A stretch of 64,000 nucleotides of DNA from Ridgeia piscesae (Eukaryota > Annelida > Polychaeta > Sabellida > Siboglinidae): assembly GCA_025642075.2 (NCBI GenBank), contig JAODUO010000158.1, forward strand, positions 323,501 through 387,500, in the 5' to 3' direction. Below, one piece after another: positions 34,901 to 45,533 of the stretch. Position 1 is the first letter of the stretch. Each line of letters opens with the position of its first letter. The notes beneath the pieces were generated by a model that was not told the origin of the DNA, searched no databases, and saw only the letters and a program-made list of their open reading frames with translations. Made by a program: the position numbers and the translations under genes.

Positions 34901-36198
34901 CTGTAATTTTTTTGAATTAAAGTTTGTCGATGCAATATTCAAAGTGTGAAAACTGCTTTTGTCTGTTATTATGTATTTATTTATGCTGATATTTGGAACA
35001 TTATATCAAAAAGAGGAACACAAACAACCCCATTTTAGGGTCAGAAAAGTAACAAGTTACAGCTGAAACAAAATATATTGCCAGGTATGCTAAAACTTAC
35101 ATTAACTCTAATACAGCATTTGGTTACAACCTTTGGGGGCGGGCATTAAACAAATTCTCATCATTCATTCAGTAAATCTAAACTCACTGATACACCCTGG
35201 GGTCAGAGAAGGTTGTGGTGACAAACTCACTGATACACCCAGGGGTCAGAGAAGGTTGTGGTGACAAACTCACTGATACACCCTGGGGTCAGAGAAGGTT
35301 GTGGTGACAAACTCACTGATACACCCTGGGGTCAGAGAAGGTTGTGGTGACAAACTCACTGATACACCCTGGGGTCAGAGAAGGTTGTGGTGACAAACTC
35401 ACTGATACACCCTGGGGTCAGAGAAGGTTGTGGTGACAAACTCACTGATACACCCTGGGGTCAGAGAAGGTTGTGGTGACAAACTCACCGATACACTCTG
35501 GGGTCAGAGAAGGTTGTGGTGACAAACTCACTGATACACCCTGGGGTCAGAGAAGGTTGTGGTGACAAACTCACTGTTACACCCTGGGGCCAGAGAAGGT
35601 TGTGGTGACAAACTCACTGATACACCCTGGGGCCAGAGAAGGTTGTGGTGACAAACTCACCGATACACTCTGGGGTCAGAGAAGGTTGTGGTGACAAACT
35701 CACAGATACACTCTGGGGTCAGAGAAGGTTGTGGTGACAAACTCACCGATACACTCTGGGGTCAGAGAAGGCTGTGGTGACAAACTCCAGGTAGTAGACT
35801 GTAGACGCTGCAGCCAGCAGCCAGAGGATGTTGGTTACTGTGAAGGGACTCTCTCGCTTCTGTTTCTTTCCCTTCTCTTTTTCATCATCTTCTGTAAAAA
35901 TATTGTTCTTATAAAGATTTAACACTTACAGTGCAGTGCAGTGCGGGACAGTGCACTGCGGGACAGTGCACTGCGGTACAGTGCATTGCGGTACAGTACA
36001 GTACGGCTACGGTACGGTACGGTACGGTACGGTACGGACGGCACGGCACGGCACGGCACGGCACGGTACGGTACAGTACAGTACAATAAAACTGTATTTA
36101 TCCCTCAAAGTCAATTACATTTTCGTTCAGACTGGCATTGTGTATAACATGTGTAATAAATATGTTATAAGATACATATTTACATACATACATGAAGA

Positions 36199-36244
<46 letters not shown>

Positions 36245-39200
36245 ATACCTCATTTTACATCATTAAAAAGACTGATAGCAACAGGACTAAAAGATGATTT
36301 TTTTGCGGTTAGTTTTGCATGTGGGACATCTAAAATGATTTCCCGGTGCAATAGTCACAAACACTGGATAAAGGACATGACTTCCATTGACTAAAATAGA
36401 ACAGATATTCCAACTAAGTGGTGGATTAATGAGAAGAGGTGGTCATGCAGTAGAACGATGGACTGTCAATCGAGGGGACGGTGGTTCAATCACACCTACT
36501 GCCGTTTCAAAACTTAGGCAATTTCGTTCACCTCACATTTCCTGTGTCTTTTGGAAGAGATACTAAGAGCTGGTTGTCCCTTCTATCTGGTGTCTATGCA
36601 GCGGAAGTAAAAGATCCCAAACATGGGGTAAATGTGTAACTAATTCTAGAGAATGACAAATCAGAAAACCAAGTTTGGCAATACTCTATCCACAAACATG
36701 TGGCTGTCATAGCCATAGATTGATGAGCTAACCATAAGAAGACAATAAATATTATGCTGTCATATGTTAGACCATAGAATTTAGGGTTAGGTCTGATTCT
36801 GATTTGTTTGTAGTGCTAAACCTCTACTGGGGCATCATGCACTAGTATGGTTGGATGGTTTCAGGATGGCTGGCTTCATGTTATCTGGAAATGGAACAAT
36901 AGTGTCTGCACTTGGGAATGTGGGATTAGGGTGGGGTGGATGGGAAAAAGTATAGGTCAGTAATGAGGGAGGGTGGGGTGTGGTAGGGACACAGTGTGGA
37001 GGGGGACAGGGGTGGTGGTGTGTGTTGTCTATTGGAGGTGCCTGAAGGATGCAGTTGATATGTTAATACCCTGCAATGTACCATTGAAGGTGTCAAACTT
37101 GTTGGGGGATAAATGCATTAGATGGAAATCTGTTCCACTGTGCTATTGTTCGGGAAAAATTGATATTTGTCTGTACTTGTGTGGGTGGTTGGAACTTGTT
37201 TGGTCATGTCCGGGCTTGAGGTATTGGTTGGGACCAATGTCTAGGAGATTGTTTGTAATTTTGTACATAGTGGAAAGTCTGGCCACAGCCCTCCTCTGTT
37301 CTAGGGTTGGCCAGGAGGCAGGAGGGTAGAGGCCCAAATAGATTCAGATACTTCCCAGGTGTGGGCGGAATAGCCTATTGGTGGGATGGACTGGGGAATG
37401 GACTTTAAATTTCTTTTGATGAATCCAAGCTAGCTGTTTGCTTTATTGACTGTCTTGTTGTGTGTGGGTTCCAGGAGAGGTTGATTGATGTCTATGCCGA
37501 GGTGTGTTGCTACTGTCCTGGTACTGCTCTGAGTCTTGAGTGTTTCGTCATGTATTCTGTACGAGTTATCTATGGGCAGTAAACTGTTGGCAATATTGAT
37601 GTTTCCGACAGAAGTATGTATCCCTTAGATGGTACATACTGTCAATAGGATGACAATTAATAGTGAGGCCTATTGCCACGCCTTAATTTGGTTGTCCCGG
37701 AAATTGTTAGCCTCGGTTACCCAGGCTCCGTCAGGTGGCAGCATTTTTAAGCCCTTCAACTCTGCCTGGGGAAACTATTGCTCTGCATTTGTTAACCGCC
37801 AGGGCGGCCTTACCCCAGATTAGGGTAGAGACGCTGGTTGGCTCTCAGGCCAACTATGAAATAAAAATTCAAATAAGTATAAACTTTTGCAAGATAATGA
37901 TAACCTATGAAAAGTATTAAACATTGAACTTATATTAACACAAAAATAAGTAAAAATTCAAATTTACAGTTGTTTATAAAATAAGAATTACGACAGGATT
38001 AACCAGTATCCGCGAGGTGGCAGCATTGTTTAGTCCCACACGGGTAACGTACAAATTAAATAAGGATACCTTTTTATCAAATAATGCTGTATTATAAAAA
38101 ACTATTCAAAATTATAATTATATTAACACAAAATAACTAGAAATACAAATTTGCAGTTGTTTATAAAAATAGAAATGACGGCAGGATTAACCAGTGTCTG
38201 TGAGGTGGCAGCATTGATCATTGGTTGATCACGCGGATAAATAATCAAAAGCCGGCAGAATCACCAGACTGTCTTTTCGGCGTAGTTCCGCAGCCGACCG
38301 ACAGTCGGTTAAGCGAGACTAGGAAATAATTATTGTTGGACAATGTTCTGTATCTGTATCTTAACTGGCAAAATGTCCTAGGGACACATCACGCCAGTGC
38401 GCATGGTGGGTCATCTGACTTAATTGTTAAAATGTTGGATTAAACTATTCTGAAATGATTTTAGTGATTTACTTGAGACAGTGTTTGAGGGGAGAGAATT
38501 CCATTCCTTAATTGTTGTTGGGAAGAAGCTGCTTCCAAATATGTTTGCAGAGTATCTAATTTGCAAGAACTGACTGTCATGTTTACATGAGGTTCTAGTG
38601 TTGTGTTGGATATAGTGATCTAGCGGGATATCTATAAGGTTATGTTCCATTTTGTATATTATGCTAAGTCTTTTAATTTTTCTTCTTGTTTGGAGGGTGT
38701 CCCACTGGAGGTCTTTAAAAAGTTGGGTTACTGTTCCTGGTTCTCTAGAATAGTTATGTGTACAAAATCTGGCAGCTTGTCTTTGGATTCTTTCTAAGGT
38801 TTTAATATGTTTTAGGCAGTGTGGATCCCATGATGCTGATGCATATTCAAGTATTGGTCGGACAAGGGTTGTATAGGCTATTGACTTAATGTGGGTTGGG
38901 CATTTGTTTAGATTTCTCCTAATGACTCCTAGAGTCTGCTGTGCTTTCCTAGCGACTGAGTTGCATTGTGCTGTCCAATTTAATGTATTTGATATTTGTA
39001 CACCAAGATAACAATGTGATTGAACAGATTTAAGTTGTTGGCCACAGAAGGTGTAAATATTTGGTGTCGGTTTTCTTGAGGCTAATGTCATGTTTGCGGG
39101 CGATAATACATTGTTCATTATTTGCGATTAGATTGCGGTTGTCAAGCACATCATTCCGTCATTTTACGTAATTCGAATAGTACGATCGCGTGCATAGTCA

Positions 39201-39292
39201 CCATTAGTCGTCTGAAATTGTCGAAAAACTTGTTCGGACACTCTCTTTCTGATTTGAGCATCCAAAGCGTTCCCTTCGCAGAGCGCCGCCAT
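31887..39292 (-). CDS. TMEM128: TMEM128 (transmembrane protein 128), four exons
   Basis: Small multi-pass membrane protein of unknown molecular function, conserved in animals. Exons 39292-39202, 35891-35747, 34812-34645 and 31992-31887 give 169 residues (human about 165), with all junction phases matching (1,2,2). Residues 48-64 (PFTVTNILWLLAAASTV), 80-100 (VWFYTGIVLITVNITIALFL), 120-138 (PVATGSFCLGALCVTIGL) and 143-165 (ILTPVFLFILFMGFIVV) are four hydrophobic segments. The DDWDKKYPAAIPVATGSF loop corresponds to YDVKYPALIPITTASF in the human protein. A charged Lys-rich segment (EKEKGKKQKR) precedes TM1. Exons 2-4 are certain; exon 1 is a phase-consistent proposal. Intron 1 holds retroelement debris, intron 2 starts with an array of its own donor, and intron 3 is mostly a 43-bp array. 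Confidence 0.92.
32177..34509. repeat. 43-bp minisatellite in TMEM128 intron 3, ~54 units
   Basis: Core acacatgacactactgcagg, with gacagtacacttgggggg or gacagtaacacggggggag variants and G-run length changes. Blocks at about 32.8-33.05 kb and 33.2-33.45 kb are near copies of each other, a higher-order duplication of roughly 390 bp. On the gene strand each unit has CCCTGCAG, like the exon 3 acceptor, but the array lies on the other side of exon 3, so no clear seed is assigned. Open frames up to 318 codons are artefacts. Confidence 0.95.
34645..34812 (-). CDS. TMEM128: TMEM128 exon 3: TM2, KYP loop, start of TM3
   Basis: Completes Arg79, residues 80-134, then TG of Cys135 (168 nt). Acceptor CCCTGCAG, donor CTCTG/GTGAGT at 34644. 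Contains SDDWDKKYPAAIPVATGSF, the most conserved family block. Confidence 0.95.
34813..35181. other. TMEM128 intron 2, unique part
   Basis: AT-rich DNA between exon 3 and the donor array. Nothing recognised. Confidence 0.6.
35182..35746. repeat. 43-bp array seeded on TMEM128 exon 2 donor, 14 donors
   Basis: Units exactly 43 bp, with plus-strand core caaactcactgatacaccct and ggggtcagagaaggttgtgg. On the gene strand each is CTCTGACCCCAGGGTGTATC, then A/GTGAGTTTGTCACC, a copy of the last ~41 bases of exon 2 plus GT. GAGTTTGTCACCACA occurs both in the exon and directly after the donor, so the original duplication joined at this microhomology. The copy at 35746 is the true donor; 13 decoys follow. 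Confidence 0.96.
35747..35891 (-). CDS. TMEM128: TMEM128 exon 2: basic segment and TM1
   Basis: Residues 32-78 plus split codons (145 nt). Acceptor TTTTTACAG, donor TATCG/GTGAGT at 35746. Encodes the Lys-rich segment, TM1 (NILWLLAAASTVYYLEFV) and FSDPRVY. Its last ~41 bases are the unit of the array that follows in the intron. Confidence 0.93.
35935..36085. repeat. pentanucleotide (GGTAC/GGCAC/CAGTG) tract
   Basis: cagtgcagtgcgggacag grading into ggtacggtac and ggcacggcac repeats. Confidence 0.93.
36196..36243. repeat. (TA)n microsatellite
   Basis: About 24 TA dinucleotides in TMEM128 intron 1. Confidence 0.97.
36430..36660 (+). mobile_element. tRNA-derived SINE
   Basis: Pol III promoter-like boxes: an A-box-like ggtcatgcagtagaacga at about 36440 and B box ggttcaatcacacc at 36483-36496, spaced as in a tRNA. 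The anticodon-arm-like gactgtcaatcgag lies between. The tRNA-unrelated body includes ggaagtaaaagatcccaaac. A second partial copy is at 40293. Confidence 0.75.
36940..37345 (-). pseudogene. non-LTR retrotransposon RT C-terminal remnant
   Basis: Minus strand reads PASWPTLEQRRAVARLSTMY, KITNNLLDI, and further on KPGHDQTSSNHPHKYRQISI. This is the conserved tail after the reverse transcriptase of Jockey/CR1-like elements (LxxRRxxARLxMLYKIxNxLxDI). Decayed copy in TMEM128 intron 1. The plus-strand 118-codon frame here is its shadow. Confidence 0.7.
37920..38230. repeat. diverged ~180-bp tandem duplication
   Basis: Two copies of a block containing cagttgtttataaaa, aggattaaccagt and gaggtggcagcattg. 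A third related ggtggcagcat fragment is near 37734. Confidence 0.7.
38420..39118 (-). pseudogene. non-LTR retrotransposon RT C-terminus, 5' truncated
   Basis: Open for 232 codons. CYLGVQISNTLNWTAQCNSV, ARKAQQTLGVIRRNLNKCP, LVRPILEYASASWDPH, LERIQRQAARF, LQWDTLQTRRKIKRLSIIYK and EWNSLPSNTV are the ordered blocks following the RT of Jockey/CR1-type LINEs. No catalytic FADD box and no endonuclease are present, so it is a 5'-truncated dead copy, though its frame is intact and thus young. Sense to TMEM128, in its intron 1. Confidence 0.9.
39202..39292 (-). CDS. TMEM128: TMEM128 exon 1 (proposed)
   Basis: ATG at 39292-39290 (AGGAATGGCGG context), reading MAALCEGNALDAQIRKRV, then FRQFQTTN, 91 nt. 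Donor AATG/GTGACT at 39201 is weaker than the others. The single leftover G plus AA of exon 2 gives Glu and the frame continues into DDEKEKG. Chosen because it is the only ATG-led frame in the upstream CpG-containing zone with a phase-1 donor. Sequence similarity of this part to other TMEM128 proteins is low. Confidence 0.6.
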
Positions 39293-39720
39293 TCCTAGTT
39301 ACGTTGCAACACGTAGTCTTTGTTAACATGGCTTGTGGACGCCGTCCTATGTGGCCGCAGTTTTAGTTTTTTCTTTAAAAAAAAAAATATATTAATGAAT
39401 GCTTAAAACATCTTCGCTCGAATGGGAAATGGACACTAAAATTTGACTTGGCCTAAAATTATAATAATCTCGTCCTCAGGCGCCGGGGTAACCTACTCCG
39501 GAGTCCAACCTACTCTAGGCTAAACCGGATAAACCTACTCTTCACAGAACCAGTTTCCTATTGGTCGAGTTTTTAGGACTGACCTTGACCGACTGCCACT
39601 GACTGGGTCCGCGCGCTGGAAACAACGTGGAGCAAAGGCCAACTCAGAACCAGTGACAGCAAAGTTTCACGCCAGGGGATCTGAAGAGGTTTGTATCATC
39701 TAGTCGGGTATGAATAAGCT
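39293..39720. promoter_or_regulatory. likely shared TMEM128 / sideroflexin promoter zone
   Basis: Lies between the TMEM128 ATG (minus) and the plus-strand sideroflexin gene. It is more CpG-containing than the surrounding AT-rich DNA (cgccgccat, cggagtcc, ccgcgcgctgg). A possible untranslated first exon could end at ctgaagag/gtttgt near 39689. No TATA box is clear. Inference from gene orientation only. Confidence 0.4.
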
Positions 39721-40945
39721 ATGTCAAAAGTAATTAACTAGCGTGTTGTTGTATGCAAATAGCCAGGCGGCCTGTGACAACGTGGCTGGCATAGGAATCA
39801 GTCCATGCGGATTCCGAAGAGTGGCCTGTCACTGTCACTGTCAGTAACTCACTGTGACACGGTTCGTTACTTGCCCATGAGTGACGAAGTTAGACGACTT
39901 GTGCACATGTCTTCGGCTGATCTTCACAACTGTTTTGTTAAACTTCGTACGTCGGAACCTCAACATTGCGGATATGCAACATTGCATCATCGTCAACAAC
40001 TTGCGGCGTACATGTCACTCGTCAGGCCCACTGGCACTGATACTCACTGTCACACTGACACTGTACTGACTGTAGTGTTGAATACGCCTCCTCAAATCTC
40101 AATATGGAACCCTTATACATGGTGGACATCAGTAGACTGGAGATGGTTCAAGATCGAGGGGCTCGATTTGTCAAACACTGATACCAGAGCAGATCCAGTG
40201 AATTACCGAGATCCTCCAAAACCTACAGTGGACTTAACAAGATCCCCAGGAAAATATTAAGTGCATCACTCAGTCTCTGCTGCATGGCCATGTGGAGTGG
40301 TGGTCGCGTGGTAGAACGCCGGACTATCAATCGAGGGGACTGTGGTGCAATCCCACCTTTCGAAACTTAGAAACTATGGTGAAGCCACATATTTCTTGAG
40401 GGAAAGCCCTGCCAATCCTACTGAAAATCCAGGAAATAAGGGCAGCAAGGCACAACACAGGGCAGTCTGGTATCTGGCTTAGTAAGTTAGTAGGCAGAAC
40501 ATTCTGATGGTCATTGCGACTGCACATTGTGGTTGACTGGTTGTGTCACCATGCCACGTCAACTAGATTCTGTGTGGAATTATTTTGAGAAAGTTGTACA
40601 GATTGGTAAAATGGGTTTGCTTTAATTCTTTAGAAATGCTAAGAATGAAATGTTTAGCCTATTGGGTATATTATGATAGTCCACATATTTATTTATTTTC
40701 CAAATTACATATTATTTCTTATGATTGTTGAGAATGTTGAAAAAAATCAAATAAATCGATTTAATCAAAAACATCCAAATTAATCGAAATATTTGAGTAA
40801 TTCGAAAACATCATGATATTTTCCAACCCTGGAATTAACTGACACGTGGCTAGTGTCTACCAAACAACTGATCCTGCAGTAAACCTTAGGTGGATGAAAT
40901 GGCAGTGTGAGCTCACACTGGGCTGAGCACGTGCCAAAGATGGGT
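39721..40945 (+). other. TE fragments in sideroflexin 5' region
   Basis: 39805-40260 is an open frame of 151 codons with no known family overall. A different frame at 40105-40180 reads DISRLEMVQDRGARFVK, like the LExxQxRAARFV block of non-LTR RT tails, so at least part is retroelement debris. 40293-40360 is a partial copy of the SINE at 36.4 kb (cgtggtagaacgccggac, tcaatcgaggggac). 40560-40945 holds nothing recognised. Confidence 0.5.
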
Positions 40946-41222
40946 GTGGGCAAATGGCAATGTTCAGTTTGTGTGTGTGCGCAAATGGCAATGTTCAGTT
41001 TGTGTGGAGGGGGGGGCAAATGGCAATGTTCAGTTGTGTGTGTATGGGCAACTGGCAATGTCCAGTCGTGTGTGTGTATGGGCAAATGGCAATATTCAGT
41101 TTGTGTGTGCGCAAATGGCAATGTTCAGTTTGTGTCTGTGCAAATGGCAATGTATAGTTTGTGTGTGTGTGTGTGGGCAACTGGCAATGTTCAGTTTGTA
41201 TGTGTGGGCAAATGGCAATGTT
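40946..41222. repeat. ~30-bp repeats with gcaaatggcaatgttcag core
   Basis: About eight copies of caaatggcaatgttcagttt separated by (GT)n of different lengths. A further copy (aaatggcaatactcag) lies beyond the GT tract at 41923, so the GT tract expanded inside this array. Confidence 0.92.
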
Positions 41223-41285
41223 CAGTCGTGTCACTCGTGTACGTATGTGTGTGAATACGTGTTTGTGTATACGTGTGTATGTATG

Positions 41286-41926
<641 letters not shown>

Positions 41927-41986
41927 GGCAATACTCAGTTGTTTGTGGTACACATTTAAGAGTGATCTGGTTTGTTTCAGACAGCC

Positions 41987-42171
41987 ATGTTCTCACAGGT
42001 TCTGGCTCAGGGTTCGCTGCCGAATGGTCGCATTGACCTTGACAAGCCTCGGTATGACCAGAGCACGTTCTCGGGACGGGCGAAACATTTCTTCATCATC
42101 ACAAATCCACTGAACCTGTTTGCGAGCAGTGGCAAGTTGGAGGAGGCAAAGAAACTGGTCCAGTTGTACAG
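41987..42171 (+). CDS. SFXN1: sideroflexin exon with start codon
   Basis: Residues 1-61 plus AG of Arg62. Acceptor ttgtttcag ends at 41980, then acagccATG. Ends CAGTTGTACAG; the following intron starts GCACGT, not GT. Using the nearby GT (CAGTT/GTACAG) would delete the conserved YR of the family's DYRQG motif. Confidence 0.93.
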
Positions 42172-45100
42172 GCACGTCTCATTACAGTTAAAACATGTTT
42201 CTGTGTAGGAATATGCTACCTTTGACACTTTATAAGTGCATCTCCTCCCAGAACCAGAGTCCACCTACTCCAATCATCCCTTCCTATATTTATCCATTCG
42301 TATCCGTGTGCCACCGGATTGACCAATGGACAATGTAGTTAATAAAAACAACAATAGTTATTTATCTGGAGTATTATTTTACAGCAGTTTCATGCAGTTG
42401 TCTGATGTGTGGTGTTTTTACCAGGCGTGGTACAAATATTGACGTGTGACAAAGTGCCTGGGTAGAGCTGTCTGGTGTCAATGTGTGCACGTTGTAAGAC
42501 GTACATTCGTGAGTTAATGACCGTGTAAAATGGATTTGTTTTGAAATTATTGTGCCGTCCTGAACAGTGGACACACAGTGGAGATGGTTGTGGTCTATAT
42601 CACATGGTTCAAACTCCCTCAATGTTTATGTGAATAAAAGTGAAACATTGAGTAACTGCGGGTTTAATAACTGCCAAGTGTAAACTGACCAATATTCATT
42701 TTTAAGTGTCATGTGACAACAGCATTGTACAAGAAAGCACACTTGTCAAAGGTGAGTTGACTGTCACCTGCATGCAGTTTGAGAGTTGCCTTAGGCTGAA
42801 ATACCTTTGATGTGTTGTTTGACTGTGTATGGGAACCTCAGTAGTTAGCTGTCTATCTGAGTACGTTTATCTCTTGAGTAGTACAACTGTACAAGGCTGT
42901 ATGATCACCAGTGCTGGTCTACTAGTTCAAAACATGTTCATTTATTTGTTATTCAATATAAATAGATTATTAATGAGTCATCCACCGGAAGTGTGTTAGC
43001 TGGGTAACCATGGTAACCATTGACAGGTTGGCCTGACAGTGCATGGGTAACCATGGTAACCCTTGACAGGTTGGCCTGACAGTGCACGGGTAATCATGGT
43101 AACCCTTGACAGGTTGGCCTGACAGTGCACGGGTAATCAGGCTGGCCTGACAGTGCAAAGGGAACCATGGTAACCCTTGACAGGCTGGCCTGACAGTGCA
43201 CGGGTAACCATAGTAACCCTTGACAGGCTGGCCTGACAGTGCAAAGGTAACCATGGTAACCCTTGACAGGTTGGCCTGACAGTGCACAGGTAACCATGGT
43301 AACCCTTTACAGAGGGGCCAGACAGTGCAAAAGTAACCATGTTAACCCTTGACAGGTTGGCCTGACAGTGCACGGGTAACCATGGTAACCCTTGACAGAG
43401 GGGCCTGACAATGCATGGTAACCCTTGAGAGTGGCCTGTGGGCATGTGGTGATGGTTAGGTTGACATGTGATGATTGATGAGTCACAGATGTAGTGTCAC
43501 CTAACAGCGCTGACAGTGACATTGTCGTGTTCTTCTAGTGGCCACTGGTGGTGTAAGGTGACTTATAAACACTGATATTTCAAAGTGCCAGGCAAAAAAC
43601 ATTTGTAATGTACCAACAGTTGGTGACAGCGAATAACTTTACTAATTTATCTAAAAAAATGAAAACCAGTCATATGCACTAGTATCTAATCCACTACATA
43701 GTGTTGTGTTATGCAACTAGTGGTTTAACAATAAATGATCAAACCTGATCAACTGTAAGGTTCTCAAGTTAGGCCAATGACCCACTCTCTGACAGTGATG
43801 TGCTACTATGACAAATGGTAATCCAGGGTAAGTTAATTACCCCTACCACTAGAATACGCGTGCTCCTTTCATTGACATACTCACAGCCACAGTGCCATAG
43901 TAATCTATAGACAACTAATATATGGCATTAGTGTTTCAAACTCAGATCATGTCAGTTCATTGTGAAATTGATTTCAAATTTTTGCAACTGTATTTTCAGT
44001 ATGTTTTAAAAATATATTTTCCTACAAATTGAAAAAGGAAGTAATACTAAAAATAAAATTTAAGTTAAGATTAATTTCTTATCTCTGATATTTTTTTGCT
44101 TGCCAGTAGCAATACATTATGGGTAAGTTTATTTTATTCTCCAGGCAGAACAAAGAGCCACCTGGTGTGGGGGAAGATGACGTGTGGAGGGCGAAGCACC
44201 TGTATGATTCGGCATTCCACCCCGAGACGGGGGAGAAGATGTTTATAATAGGCCGGATGTCAGCACAGGTGCCCATGAACATGTCCATCACAGGCTGCAT
44301 GATGACCTTCTACAAGTAAGTCTCTGTCTAGAAGTAGGCATTTTATAAGTAGGTGTCGTTCTACAAGTAAATGGTTGCCTACAAGTAGGTGTTATTTTAT
44401 ATCCCATTTTATCCTGAAGCTAGTGCAGACGAGTTGCAGCCAGTTCCTGATCATTTCCTCAAACCAATCAGTCAGCATTAAAAAATGACAGGCCTTCATT
44501 TAAAATGGACATAACTTTATTATTTCTCAATCAATTTTTAAATGTTATATACCTTTAGAAAGTAGATAAAATAAACTATACAGTTGCATCGATAAACTCA
44601 TAGTTTTATCATATATATTGTATGTGGCATATGGCAAAACATGTCTAATAAATTCAAACCTATGTTGAGGTTTGTCACATTACTTTTCACCCGACATTTT
44701 CGTCATGAAGGAAGCAACATGTCAAGAGCAAGTTGAGTTTATTTTATGCATTAATCTCTGCTGAAAATAAAGGTATACAACTTGTCCACACATCTTGGAT
44801 AATAATCTCATAATGTAAAAATGTATGTAATACCCCCACGTCAGTCGACTGAATCGCTAACGTGTGGCCCCGCTGAGCGGAATTATGCAAATTTTTGAAA
44901 TATTTTCTAACTAATAAAGAAGTTACAACTTTGTTCAACATTTCAACATCACTTTATTTATGAAGTAGTTACCATCGTTGGAAATATTCTTAATTTTGTT
45001 TGGCGCCAAAAATACGGCGTGGAGCGAGGTGGGCGAAAATGGATGCCGTTGTCGGTTGACCCACTTCAATGGCTTCAAAGTATGTCTTCACGGATAAATG

Positions 45101-45485
45101 TTGCATCAAATACCATAACCATCCATCTTATATCGTCTATCCACTTGTCTGCCTTCTTGTCATCACCAGTATGAAGTAAATTAGCGGAGTTATCCTTCAA
45201 AATACGTCAACATTTAACGATCTTTGCGACTCGACGCTATCTTTGATTTCACTTTAGCTTGAGGGTACCCGCTTTGTACTGCAAATACCCAAAGAACGGC
45301 GCTGATTGGTTGAAAAATATGAGTTTCCTAGTGATCCCGATATACTGACGTTATTCGGTGTTAACCAGCCAATGGGATTCCGAAACGTCAGAATGCAGGG
45401 AAGCCGTGTTAAGTGCAAACTACGACCAGAATCGTATTCCGGATAAAAAGGGTAACTACGACTAGAATCGTATTCCGGATAAAAT

Positions 45486-45533
<48 letters not shown>

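Noticed and set aside
36973..37329. 118-codon plus-strand frame
   Set aside because: Shadow of the RT remnant on the minus strand.
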